From NCBI RefSeq assembly GCF_004337985.1, contig NW_021940921.1:637758-701757 (forward strand): 64,000 nt of DNA, written 5' to 3'. The position numbers were made by a program, and so were the translations under genes. Under the pieces are notes generated by a model, which was not told the DNA's origin, ran no database searches, and worked only from the letters and a program-made list of their open reading frames with translations. This DNA comes from Pyricularia pennisetigena (taxonomy: Eukaryota > Ascomycota > Sordariomycetes > Magnaporthales > Pyriculariaceae). Of this stretch, positions 33,600 through 44,815 are shown piece after piece. How positions within the stretch are numbered: position 1 is the stretch's first letter; each line of letters starts with the position of its first letter.

Positions 33600-34960
33600 T
33601 TACCCTTTTTTTTTAACCGGCCGTATCACCTCCAATTTTGTTTCTAATAAATTGATTTTTTACTGGGCGTTAACCAAATATATTTTTGGTTTCGAAGCTT
33701 TTTTGGATTTTTGCAAATAAAAAACGTAAAATAACGTTAGTTTTATTGGATTGGGAAAATTTTTACAGTTAAAATCGAATATTTCGGGTTATTTTAGGGG
33801 TTTTCCAAATAAGTAAAAACGGGTCGTTAATTTTTTGGGCTAAACTTTCCGGTATTTTATCCCTTTATAAACCGTTATTTTTATTTTTTATAAAATTGGC
33901 GTTGCTATCTTTTAATAAAAAAGGGTTTAAAAATGGTTTAACCAAATTTACCGGTTATAAACCCGTTATACGCCACCCAAATTGAATATTTTTACTATAA
34001 ACGTTTTCGAATTAATTACATTATAATAAAAAAGGAAATTTCGTTTCTAACAATTATTAAAACTTAAAATTGGTTTCCAAATCCGAATTAACGTCGATAA
34101 ACCTTTTTTAACGGCATAAAAACTAATAAATCCAATAATTGAAAAACGTGCGATAAGTAAAAGGGTAAATATATAGGTTAAATATTATTTTGGAAATAAA
34201 AAAGCATAATTTATCCGGAATGTATAATTTATGGCCGTCGAAAACCAATAACCGCTTTCTAGGGGTATTGGGTTAAATATATTAATAAACATTTTTTTTA
34301 ACTATTTTATACCCGTTTTATTAATTGTCCACCCGTTTTCAATTGCATAAATTTACCAATTATCGAAAATACCTAAATTTGGCGGAGATTATTATTATTA
34401 TACGTTTTTTCTTTTAAATATAATAAAAGGAAATATAATAACCCTCGTAACCGATATATATTCGATTATATTCGTCCAACCCCGCGCTCCGGGCTTTTTT
34501 CTTTGTAACGGCCGGATCCCGTTAAATTTTAATATTAGGCCGTTAAATCTTTTACCTTTTATTATACCGGTTTCGTCGATATTCCACCGATTTTCCGATT
34601 TTATATCGTTAATAACGGGGTTAATAATATAAAACTATTATAATTTAATTATTTCCGTAATAGCCCTATTAACCCGTAAATTCTCTATTCGACGGGGTTT
34701 TTGGGTTTTAAGGATTGGATAACGAATTAAAAAACGGGTTATCCAACGTTTTCCAAAATTTTTATTTTTCCGGCGGTTTAAAAAATTCGTTCAGCAAAAT
34801 AGCGCAATTTCTAATACGTTGGTGGAAGCCCTAAAACTGTTTTAGTAAATATTTAATTAATTAAATGCTTTTCCTGGTCCGTGAAAAGTTTTTAAAAAAG
34901 GGTTTATGTTATTTATAAGGTTTTAAACCTTTAAAATTGATTTTAAAATATAAATTTAGG
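33600..34960 (-). pseudogene. Pogo/Fot1-family DDE transposase, broken
   Basis: Minus-strand reading, with frame jumps, gives NRWNIDETG (first catalytic Asp, about 34566-34590), KPGARGWTNIIEYI (about 34465-34505), PNLGIFDNW then ENGWT (about 34330-34390) and LLVFDGHKLY (second Asp, about 34220-34250). This is the order seen in Fot1/Pot2 transposases. Many TAA/TAG codons interrupt it. The N-terminal DNA-binding part would lie near 34600-34960 but is too eroded to read. Confidence 0.82.
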
Positions 34961-35162
34961 TATACCCTATTTTCGGGAGGGTTTTGCAATCGGATCGCCA
35001 TAATTGACGTCGTTAATTGCAGATATAAGCTGATTTTTAGTATATTGCTTTATTGGAAAACGGAGAATGAAGAACAGAAAAAAGTAAATCCAAAAGTGAA
35101 AAATTGGTCGCGATATTTATAAAAGCACATGAGAGGTGAACGTGGTTGTACAGTTATTTTTG

Positions 35163-35216
35163 GGTGCCGAACAAGGGGGAGGGGGGGAGGGGGGGCGAGC
35201 AGGGGGTACCCGACGT
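35163..35216 (-). repeat. Right terminal inverted repeat of the Pot2-like element
   Basis: Complement begins ACGTCGGGTACCCCCTGCTCG. It is interrupted by a G-rich run (35174-35195 on plus) and then GTGCCGAA, matching the left end's TTCGGCAC. TA follows at 35217. Confidence 0.8.
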
Positions 35217-35218
35217 TA

Positions 35219-36297
35219 GTTGTTTACCTGTCGTCCTGCAGCAGCAGCTGCTGCAGTGTGCCAGTGTGGTCATTGTGACTGTGAAATACACCGTTCCCCA
35301 GGCTCAACTGTCAAGGTCGAGGAGCTCGTAATTAGAAGCACAAAGTCATTCACAAAAAATGTGCGATTTCCAGCCGTATTCTTCACAAAGACAGCAGGTG
35401 ATCTTTTCGCGCGCCATGACCATGGTTACGGCCATCAAAAGGACTTTTTGTCGAGGAATGGAACATCTAACATCCACTGCAGACCCAGTTACCGTCTGAA
35501 CTCGGGTTAATGGTCACCCCTTTGATACAAGACAAGACGCCAATCTTGATTACCCGACTTTTACCTGAAAGTCATCGAATATAATCAGCGATTCTTGTAT
35601 CCCATTCGCTTAGCTATTTTAGGCCCTTTGAGTTGTTGCTTATCATGCATCAGACTTTGGAGTATACGATCTAGACCAGATATGACTGAAATCCATGGTC
35701 TTGGCACGTCGAGATGTAACCAGTTGTTTAGAACTCCTGTTTTTGCTTTGCTATTTGTTTGGAAATTAGGGCGGGAAGTGTCAGCTGCACTGTTTTCTTC
35801 AAAATGATATGTTCTTTCCAACATATGCATTACCCCGGCTTCACTACTTTTTCATAGTTTGGGCTAGTTGCAGAGGGCAACTGCGGTATGTAATGTGTAC
35901 TTTTGTATATCGAGCCAAGCCAGTATCTCGCCGGCGGCTGTTATTTCAGACCAACATGCAATAACTTGCCTAATCGGGACTCTTGCGCAAGACAGCCATC
36001 CACTAACCAGAGTATACCCAGAGTCCGACTGCGGCACGGTTGAAAGGCAGACTATCAGCTAGGAATGTTTTGATAACATTACGCCAGATGATCAGAATCA
36101 TAAACTCGTGTAGATATTAAGTAGATATCAAGTAGACATTAAATATCCATATCAAGGCCAGACCTTCCTCCATCTACTTCCCGCATCGGTTCTATTCTGC
36201 AGGGCGGCCTCGGTAACATCTCGCCTCGTCACTCAAGCAAAAGCAGCGGCGACATCTTCCCACCATCATCACGCCACTTTCTTGTCCTCCATTCATC
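35219..36297. other. Non-repetitive spacer upstream of the small secreted-protein candidate
   Basis: Normal base composition, no RIP look. Contains a CAGCAGCAGCTGCTGCAG palindromic patch at 35238-35255. The last 150 bases are pyrimidine-rich and look like a promoter and 5' leader. No gene of its own. Confidence 0.5.
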
Positions 36298-36465
36298 ATG
36301 AAGGCATCAACCATCTTTGCCCTGATCTTCGCCAGCGCCTCAGTCCCGGCCCCCGACCCCCCAGTGAATGGTGGTTCGCTTGAAGTGCGTCAAGACAACA
36401 AGCAGCCAGACAAGGACCAGCCCAGGCCATCTATTTACAAAGTAAACTTCAAAGCTTTGTATTGA
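36298..36465 (+). CDS. Small secreted protein candidate
   Basis: 55-residue frame starting MKASTIFALIFASAS, a clear signal-peptide core, followed by VPAPDPPVNG and a polar LEVRQDNKQPDKDQ segment. No cysteine and no known family. The mature part would be about 35-40 residues. The 5' flank has a pyrimidine-rich leader typical of fungal genes. A weak donor (AAAGTAAAC at about 36439) near the 3' end could mean a further exon. It sits in the only normal-composition stretch inside the repeat island, between the Pot2-like element and the fold-back repeats. Could be an effector-like gene or a decayed relic; function unknown. Confidence 0.45.
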   Translation: MKASTIFALIFASASVPAPDPPVNGGSLEVRQDNKQPDKDQPRPSIYKVNFKALY

Positions 36466-37830
36466 CCAGCAGTTCTGAATCTGAAGTTGACTAGCATGGA
36501 AGGTAACTTTTCGAATAAGGTTTAACCGGCATCTCATAATGGTGGATCGGGTCCGTATATGGATACGCTTCTTCTGCATCGTCCTTTGCAAATTGGAATA
36601 TGCTAGTGAAGGCACTGAAGGAATCTCCTAACTTGCTGTTACTCTCACTGCAGCCATGAGAAAATATCAAAACACGCAGTAATGTCTCTGTATCTTATCA
36701 GGCACGTCACACAATCCGAGCTAACCATCACAGTCTGGATAATTTGCGAGCTGGACAAGATTGCACGGTATTAGGACTCGTAGGATCACAAGCCCAGCTC
36801 CCTTCACTTTAAACTAACAAATCTACGGTCCGAGAAGAGGTATTTTGCATAAAGGAGTAGCCTACTTCGTCCTGTGAGGGAGGAACATGTTTTCCAAGCA
36901 AGCAAAGCCACAATCCGGAAAATTGTGACGAAGGGGGCAAATATATGAGACGTATTTTTTCACTCCTATATGAGATATCATTTGGTCGAGGTGTAGGACC
37001 TTTGAGAAACGAAGAAATATGTGAGTGCAAAACAGCCACGAAGAAATCGATCACCTCAAATTCAGGGCTCTACTTGAGTTCATTACTTTGGTTAGCTCTT
37101 GTTCGGGGAAATATATCCAAGCACAGTTGCGACTTGAATGAAGGATCAAGGTCAATGAAGAAAGGGCTGAATGTAGGGAGCTGAAACTCCATAATCTCAA
37201 AGAACTACGAAATATAATATTTCAGCAAATGGGGTGGAGCGTTGATGCGCCGATTTCCGAATGAGCTGCTGAAATGCATGTCTGCACAGCAGATTGGTGG
37301 GCTGAAAAGATTGACCAGCTGTCTGTCTGCCTTGTTCTTTTCAATTATTTCCCGAAGCGCGAGCTGGGTTTTGGTGATGCTTCTGCAAATCGTCTTAGAT
37401 TCTAGAGCCACAGGTTAGAGTGGATTGTGCATAGAGTTATATTCGAGCGCAAAAATGGTACGGAGGCCTGCCAAAATAGCAGAATCCGTAGTATTGGTAA
37501 TTAATCGATCATTGGAATATTATGCAGCGTCAAGAAAAGTACCTGAAAACGGTGAAGTTTTCAAATCCTATAAATTAAAATCCGTTGCACGAGCCACTCC
37601 CGAAATATCACTGATTAGAAACTAAATTAATTTTAAATTATTTGACGACAATTTACTTAAAATCAATTAAACTTTCCTTAACCAATTAGAATATCGGCCC
37701 AATTTTGAAACACAATTCCCCTTTCAAATCTTCAACCTTTTTAACCCACTGTATTGTAGAAAAGAATGAGTTTCACCAATACCTTACCGGTGATTAAGGC
37801 ATTCCAAAACCCCCCTAGTCTTAATGGTTA
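36466..37830. other. Spacer without recognised genes
   Basis: Normal composition to about 37430, then increasingly A/T-rich. Frames of 60-90 codons on both strands (for example 37425-37625 plus) have no recognisable features. Confidence 0.45.
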
Positions 37831-37965
37831 CACTAGATCCCCCTGTTTCGCCATGGGGACCAAGCGCTCCATGTATCTTTTAGCCACATGGTTTTTCGGA
37901 CAATTACATTGGCCAAAAAAATCGCGTTGGTTTTAGTTTAAGGACAATTTGTCGCATTTCGCCGT
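37831..37965 (+). repeat. Fold-back repeat, copy 1
   Basis: Member of a dispersed family. Core order: CCCC...GGGGACC, GCGCTCCATGTA, TAGCCACATGG, TTTTCGGACAATTACATTGG, ATCGCG, AAGGACAATTTGTCGCATTT. It shares further 3' sequence (CGGTATTACTAATAC) with the copy at 40493. More decayed than the other copies. Confidence 0.7.
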
Positions 37966-38135
37966 TAAGAACGGTATTACTAATACTATACCCAATGTTG
38001 CAATATCGCTAATAATTATTTCCCCCGATGTGTCAAAAAGTAAAACATTTCTATTATTATATGATATATCCACATATATGATGCTTTATATAATATATTA
38101 TTATATTTAAGTTAAACCCGCACTTAATATAGTTT

Positions 38136-38289
38136 CAGTGCTTAGACCAAACCCCCCTGCTTCGCAGTGGGGACCGAACGCTCCATGTACCTTTCAGCCA
38201 TATGGCTTTTCGGCCAATTACATTGTCCAAAAAGATCGCGCTCATTTTAGTGTAAGGACAACTTGTCGCATTTCGCCGTTTATGGCGGG
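38136..38289 (+). repeat. Fold-back repeat, copy 2
   Basis: Contains CTGCTTCGCAG inside CCCC...GGGG, CAGCCATATGGCTTTTCGGCC, GATCGCGCTC, and CGCCGTTTATGGCG. These form several hairpins. Directly followed by the 22-bp inverted repeat at 38293-38314. Confidence 0.8.
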
Positions 38290-38292
38290 TAT

Positions 38293-38314
38293 TTGCAGTG
38301 TATTCACACTGCAA
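38293..38314. repeat. Perfect short inverted repeat
   Basis: TTGCAGTG, six bases, CACTGCAA. Eight-base perfect arms right after a fold-back copy. Confidence 0.75.
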
Positions 38315-39544
38315 CGGCAAAAATAACAGTATAACCACAGTGTGTAATCGAATATTCGAATAAAAACAGAAATAGAAAATGCAAAAATATAAGGTAACCT
38401 GCGTTGGGTGATTTGGAATCTGTTAATTCTTTTGTTTAAAACCCCGTTATTTTAACGTCTTTATTTGTAAAAATGTTTAAATGTTTAATAGTATTATTAA
38501 TTTTGAATTATATTTCTTTATTGTTTTAAATGATGGTAAATGATATAGAAGTAGTCATATGTTGTAAATTTATATTTTAACGCATTCAATATTCCAAAGT
38601 GCATGCAATTATCGCTTAAGATAGTAATACTATGAGTATTTTTGTTTTGACATTTGATTTATTAAGAAACTAAATAAGTCGTCCAGTCATGGGTAAAATT
38701 AACACAGACTTTGTTGTTATAATTAAATTATAACATTATAGAGGAATTTTGTCAAACGTTTTTTTTGCGGCTTTTGATGAATTAAATAAAATGAAAGATA
38801 AAAAGCTAATACAAATTTACCATTCTTTTGAATATAGAATTAATTAAACTGAGTTTTGGTGGCCCCATTTCACGTAGACGTTTGTCCGTATACGCTCACC
38901 GAACCCAGAAAGTTTAGTCCCATTATCATGAAAATTGGTAAAAATATAAAGGCGTTTCGATTGTAAATTAAATACAAAAATACATATAATTTACCTATCC
39001 GCTTATTTAACTGCTTATTCAATACGATATATACACCAGAATGATATATATCGTTACTTTCACGTATACGACCCTCCACGTGCAACGGAATTTGAAATTT
39101 GGTCGAAAAACAAAAATAATATAAAACAAATTCAAGAATCGACAAAAAATTGAAAAGATAGTACCGCCATGAACGGATTAAGGGCAGGCGGTATCCAGTT
39201 CGCCCGTTATAATAAATAAAAATAAAAATTGAATCGTTGCCAATAATTCTAATAAATGCTATATCCAACGAACAAACCGTTTATTTTTACGATTTTCTTT
39301 TTATAACGGAGTATTGGTCGCCAAAATGGCGAAACTACCGCCATAAACGGCGAAATTCGACCAGTTGTCCTCAGACTAAAACGACCGCGATCGTTGGGTG
39401 GACCTGACCCACAGGTAGAACCAGCGCCGCAACCGAGCCACGAAGTGGGTTAATTGGGGAGCGTTTGTTCTAGGATAAGCCCTGAGACCACATTTAATAA
39501 TAGAACATATAATTCCAATAATATTTACAAATATACCCGAAAAG
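38315..39544. other. A/T-rich decayed DNA
   Basis: A minus frame at 38870-39268 (132 codons) is open but hydrophobic and without family features. A partial minus-strand fold-back copy lies at 39338-39390. Otherwise nothing recognised. Confidence 0.45.
39338..39390 (-). repeat. Fold-back repeat, partial inverted copy
   Basis: On the minus strand it reads GATCGCGGTCGTTTTAGTCT then GAGGACAACTGGTCG and CGCCGTTTATGGCGG, matching the 3' half of the family. Confidence 0.65.
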
Positions 39545-39549
39545 GTATT

Positions 39550-40140
39550 TGTTAATTATATGCATTTTTTTAGCATCTAATGGGTCCACCTTTATTTTGT
39601 ATATAAGCCACAATAGATAGTGCCGAAGTGGGGTTGTCGGGGTTGTCGGATTTTCCGCTATATTTTATATGTTGCAGGAGTTGCGATTTAACGGTCAGCG
39701 AGTGGGGCTTACCCTGTACCAGGTTAATACCCACCCTGCACCTACGAGTTAGCTACCCTATATCGGGTTGAAATTTTCACCAAATCAGCAAATTAATGCG
39801 AACCTAGAAATAATTTATGCGGCGATAAAGGTGTTTTTTCAAAAACCCATAAAAAATAATTTTTCGGAAAATCGTGGGCGGTACCGGAACGTTTTCTGGC
39901 GTACGGACCCCCATTTCGATATCGGAGGGTATGTAAGGGAGATAAAGCAAAGTCTCCTCCACCAATTAATCTAAATTATTATGCTCAAGATTAGTGTACC
40001 ATTTTAGTGCATTTGGTGCATTTAAACCGTGCAATTACAGGCTTTAAGCCCCTGTAACTACAGGCCTTTATAGCACAACTAGCACCACACCGCACTTAGG
40101 CTAATGCCCAAACCCCTGTTAGCAACCCATATTGTTAATA
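39550..40140 (+). repeat. Solo LTR of the A/B/C copia family
   Basis: 591 bp beginning TGTTAATTATATGC and ending TTAATA (TTAACA in its relatives), flanked by GTATT on both sides (39545-39549 and 40141-40145). It matches the LTRs at 44816 (inverted) and 58559 along its length. No primer site or interior follows, so LTR-LTR recombination after insertion is inferred. Confidence 0.85.
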
Positions 40141-40346
40141 GTATTGTTCGTAGAACCGTGGTTCTATTAATATATCGTGGTAAAACTCAACATAAGGGGT
40201 AATAACGATATATTTCTCTATATTTGGATATATTCGCTAAATTTTCTATTTCAATTTGGCGACAACAGGTTATTATTTTACCGGTAGGTAAAAACTTTAC
40301 GTACGGTCCGTACACCATTTTTAATTATTCAATGATAGTCTAGTCA

Positions 40347-40489
40347 CAGTGCCCAGACTAAGCCCTGGCGTAGTCCGAGCGCTCTATGTACCTTTTAGCC
40401 ACATGGCTTTTCGGCCAATTTAATGGGCCGAAAAGATCGCGCTCGTTCTAGTCTGAGGATAATGTGTCGCATTTCGCCGTTCATGGTAG
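40347..40489 (+). repeat. Fold-back repeat, copy 3
   Basis: Arms CAGACTA, CGAGCGC and CTTTTCGGCC are mirrored by GGCCGAAAAG, GCGCTCG and TAGTCTG, giving a long imperfect hairpin. Tandem with the next copy. Confidence 0.8.
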
Positions 40490-40492
40490 TCT

Positions 40493-40646
40493 CAGTGCTC
40501 AGATTAGACCCCCCTGCTTCGCAATGGGGACCGAGCGCTCCATATACCTTTCAGCCATATGGTTTTTCGACCAATTACATTGCTCGAAAAAATCGCGCTC
40601 GTTCTAATCTAAGGACAATTTGTCGCATTTCGCCGCTTATGGCGGT
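40493..40646 (+). repeat. Fold-back repeat, copy 4
   Basis: Starts CAGTGCTCAGATTAGACC three bases after copy 3 and ends CGCCGCTTATGGCGG. Same hairpin blocks as copies 2 and 3. Confidence 0.8.
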
Positions 40647-43500
40647 ATTACCAATACCAAACCCAACGTCGTCGCAATACCTTTAATTACAATTATTATT
40701 AATAAAAAATCTTTTTATACAATAACCATCCATCCAAATTAACTATTATTTTACTATTATTATATTTAAACAACGTCCGACCTAATAATGGAAAACATAT
40801 TACTGATAATATTAATGGATTTACACGAGGAAATATTTCCGTCCGCGCAACCTGTAAACCAACATCCTATATCGGATTTGATATTATTATTTTTAACGTT
40901 ATTGCGATTATTATCGCCCAATTCCTTTTTGGAAAATAAATGGGTATTTAAATTATATTTATTTAATTGACCGCAAATTACCCACGAATCCCAGTCCGAA
41001 ACGGAATTTACCACCCCGGAATTAAACCCCGAAACCAAATTTATTCGCGATATTATTAAATTTTGGCGCAACCGTTACCGCCGCACCAATTTTATATAAT
41101 TTATATACGTTTGGGTAATAACCGCAAATTCCCACGAAATTATCCGACCTATTTCCTCGCGAATACATTTTTTAAAAAAGAATATTACGAAATCTTTATA
41201 TCCGAAAACGTTTACGCGTTAATAGGGTCGAATACCATTGTAATAATAAATCTTTTGCGCCTATCGAAATTAACTTTTTGCGTAAGGAATTCCAGCAATT
41301 AATATACTATTTACGCCTTTTTAACCGGTTCGAACCCACAAATTTCCAATTTCCGGGAATAAAAAACTATTCCGTTAAAAACGTAAACGATATAAATTGG
41401 TTTAAACAAATATTCGATACGTCCACGTAGAAAACTCCGTTTAAAACGCTAATATTATATAAATTTATATTTTTGTTATTATTATATTCCCGGGGTTACC
41501 GCCCGTTATATCCATCGTTACAAATTTCGAACGTGGTACACCTGGAACCAAATACCATTTTAAAAACCACAAACCTTCCAACGTTAAAGGATTATCGCGT
41601 TATATTAATATTAACGCTTTTAACCCACGGATACTCCCCCAAAAAGAAATTATCTGCTACGCGCACTCGTTATATATTTTATAAATAACGGGATTCCACG
41701 ACGTATTGTTAATACGTTATTTGGGTTTGGAATATATTTATTTTATAAAGCTCTTAAACGGTAAACCCAACAGTTTGTCGCCGTTGCCCGAGTACGTAAT
41801 TAGCAATATTTATTTTTACCTTTTACCGCGAACAGCAATAATAATTATATACATATATATATATATATATATCCATATATAGACAAACCTAAAAAGGATC
41901 GTTCGTAACCCAATATTATCTTTCGTGTATAATAATTTCGATTTCCTGGACAAAATATAGGAATTCGGACAAGGAAAATATAACCGAATAAAAAATTTAA
42001 CATCGTATTTCCTTATATTAACGCCAGGATTTAAACGATACACGCAATTATAATGGTACGCCACCGTGCCTTTCCGCCAAAAATGGTTACAAACGCCCGC
42101 CTTTTTACAATATCCGGACAATTATTACGAAAACGCCAAATATTATACAATGCACCAAATTTGTAGCTTTTTATTCCCTAATCGCCCATCTACGTCTAAA
42201 ACAATCCCACAATACCTTCTTTTCGCACAAGTTATTCCAATTTCCTACCTTATCCCAACCCCCGCTATTACCGAAAACGAAAAGGAATACGCAAAAATTA
42301 TCCAAATATACGAAATCCTCTTTAAACGTTTTTTAAACCTATAACTCGACCGTTTCGACTATTTTTCCGTGCTGCTCCACGTCCATGGGGATTAAAAAAT
42401 AACGTTATATATCCGTATTATTTCGGGAATTTATATCGAATTATCCCACTTTTTTAATAAAAACAATGGATATTACCCGTACCAACGTTTTTTATATCGA
42501 GTTTAATTTTACTAATCAATTGTGGCAATTCTACGCGCGTATCATATTTATGGATATAATAGGGTTAGGGAAATACAGCAAATTTTAAAAAAATAAAAAG
42601 GAGTTTTACCACGTCTTACGGTTTCTGCAAAATATATTCCGGTCCCGCATTTTATACATTGTAATTATTATATTAATCCAAAACGGATTATTGGAAAGCG
42701 ATTGGATTTTCAAAAGCGCCTTGGAGCACGCGATTACCGATATATTATACGACGTATATATTTCCGTGGTAAATCGTGTTTACGATAGTACATTCGCCGG
42801 TTATATTAGTGGTTTAACGGGTATTGGATTATGGGATATAAAACCCAAAATTAATATCGTTTTCCGTACGTAACGCCGTTATTTGCAAATAATTAACTTT
42901 TTATGCATAATAATAAACGCGTTCCACCAAAGAAATTACGGCGTATTGGAAATTATAATGCCGTAATTGGTCCTATTCTTTTACGGTTATAAAGCAAAAA
43001 ATTATAGTTTTAAAATGCTATATTTAACCTGGTTATCACGACCAAAGGTTATAAATAAACCGCTGCGGACCGGGATTTTAACATTAGCGTTCGTAAAATG
43101 CATTACGGCCGGGGGTGGATTGAAACCGGTAAATTTAACAATTAAATATATTAATAGGGGTTTCGCCATGGATATTAGAAATAACCGCAATTCCACGCAC
43201 GATTTGCGAAAAATATTTTTAAATTGTGCAGCGATGGGGCCAATTGCAATTGCGGTACGTAAAATATTGGAAAATATCGCCCGTATACGTATTAATAGCA
43301 AATACCATATAATATTAACCAACCACGATATAATCCATTATACGTGTTTATTATTCCAAAACGGTTGTGGAAGGGAAAAGGCCGAGGTATTACCCAGGTT
43401 CGAGTTCGACGGTCCCGATTTATTATACCTGGGTTTAAAAAAGTTAATAGGCGATAAATTGGAGGTATTTGATTAAAAAATCGTACGCCCTAATTGTGAG
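40647..43500 (+). other. RIP-decayed repeat, unrecognised
   Basis: A/T-rich block with several plus frames (41473-41688, 42066-42344, 42691-42873, 42967-43476). The last gives 169 codons without a stop. Possible protein-like segments include FPGIKNYSVKNVNDINWF (about 41.36 kb) and PNRPSTSKTIPQYLLF (about 42.18 kb). I looked for reverse transcriptase, DDE and tyrosine-recombinase motifs and could not support any. Probably an old transposon. Confidence 0.4.
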
Positions 43501-44145
43501 GAGGTTACGAGATAGAATAAGCTTAATCTTAAACGCGGGGAAAGGTGGATCACGTATAAGGTTAATGGAACGTTGAAATGGCAGATAACCGTCTGCTAGC
43601 GGGTAATAGAGATGATATATTGTTGTTGCACAATCAATTCGTTAAATCGTTGAATCGATGAATGTATAAAGGTGATGAATCTAAGGCTAAATGGTGAATT
43701 ACGTGTTCGAATCCATAGGTGCAGATCTTCGATCCGGATGTCCGGAATGCGGGGTTACGTCACATGATTTGGCCTTATTCATGTGACTAACCTGCCGACC
43801 TGTTGAGCCTAACGGCCTATTGTGCTTATGCATGCACAGAAAATCTGCGACCACAACAGGATTCGAACCCACGCACTTCAACAGCGTATATATGATATAT
43901 ATTTTGGTACGTGCATTATACCACTAAGCTATATTATATAGGACGTATTTGTTTTGTTGTTAAAACTATGAACAAAGACGTAATATATAAAGCTTTGTGT
44001 GTATAAACGCGTATACGTCTTATTTGTTATTTATTTATTTATTCGATGCAGGGTGACTAATAAAATCAGCCCGTGCTAGCCGTTATAAGATAACGCAGGG
44101 TAGCTGATATAACTAGCCCTGCGCTAGCCATGTTCACATTTCCCA
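43501..44145. other. Segment with tRNA-like promoter boxes
   Basis: Mixed composition. Carries the tRNA-like unit described separately and, at 44050-44130, two related GCAGGGT...GCTAGCC blocks. No coding gene. Confidence 0.4.
43850..43940 (-). ncRNA. tRNA-like (SINE head or pseudo-tRNA)
   Basis: Minus strand has an A-box-like TAGCTTAGTGG (43931-43921) and a B-box GGTTCGAATCC (43869-43859) at about tRNA spacing. The middle is A/T-rich, the acceptor arms do not pair, and no anticodon stem is evident. A functional tRNA is unlikely; a tRNA-derived SINE head or dead tRNA gene is possible. Confidence 0.3.
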
Positions 44146-44815
44146 CATAAGAAATCCGTTGTTAAAACCTTTTTTATTGTCGGATTTAAAGCAGGCCCCT
44201 GTAAATTACCTCCTTTTAGGGATTAAACGAACTACGGACGGCTGGTTAACCCCTAAAGGAAACGGAATTACAGGTAATTGTAACGAGATCCAGGCCCAAA
44301 AAACCCTGTTATGGCATAGGCGCTTGGGGCATATAGGGTTATTCTTACTAAAAAAAACCGTTAAAATTACAAAAGGTTTACTTAATTTCGACAAAGTTAG
44401 GGCAATTACCTATATTATTTGCGTTAGAATTATTTCTGTTGAACGAACAGATAAGGTCGTACTCCTTACACCCTCTAATATTTTCGATTTTGTAAAGGGT
44501 AATATAATGACCTTTAAGTTTAATTTTTACACTAAAAAGCCCGTATTTTTGTTATCAATGGACCGAAAATTACGTTTTCGGTAATCGATCCTATTAAAAA
44601 ATAAAGCCGGACCTACGGTTTTAGTAGCTATTAGAGGCGTTTTTAAGGTTTTAAAAGCTACGCACGGGCGTTACCCCCTGAATTTTCATTTCGATGGGGG
44701 CACGAGGTTAATATAACCCTTTAAAATTGGTTTACCAATGAAGGTGTTAATTTTAGTATTTTAAACCCCTATAACTACGGCCAAAACGGATTAACGGAGC
44801 GGTCCGTTAGGGTTG
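44146..44815 (+). pseudogene. Copia copy B: fragment from pre-integrase to integrase
   Basis: Plus-strand fragment matching copy C (about 61.93-62.60 kb): the zinc segment LLWHRRLGHIG (about 44.31 kb) then integrase, ending at QNGLTERSVRV (about 44.78-44.81 kb) where the LTR of copy A begins. The left part is missing. Stops and frame breaks throughout. Confidence 0.8.

Larger units (their letters stand above)
33363..35216 (-). mobile_element. Fot1/Pot2-type (pogo) DNA transposon, RIP-decayed
   Basis: 1854 bp with inverted ends and flanking TA (33361-33362 and 35217-35218). The ends read ACGTCGGGTACCCCCT(A/G)CTCG on each strand, continue to a TTCGGCACCC block, and are less decayed than the interior. 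The transposase is on the minus strand. Length and TA target match Pot2 (about 1.86 kb as I recall). NN at 33385-33386 and a G-rich run in the right end (35174-35195) suggest a hard-to-sequence homopolymer. Confidence 0.88.

Noticed and set aside
40647..43500. Starship-type tyrosine recombinase (DUF3435) or LINE
   Set aside because: No Arg-His-Arg-Tyr pattern or reverse transcriptase motif could be read.
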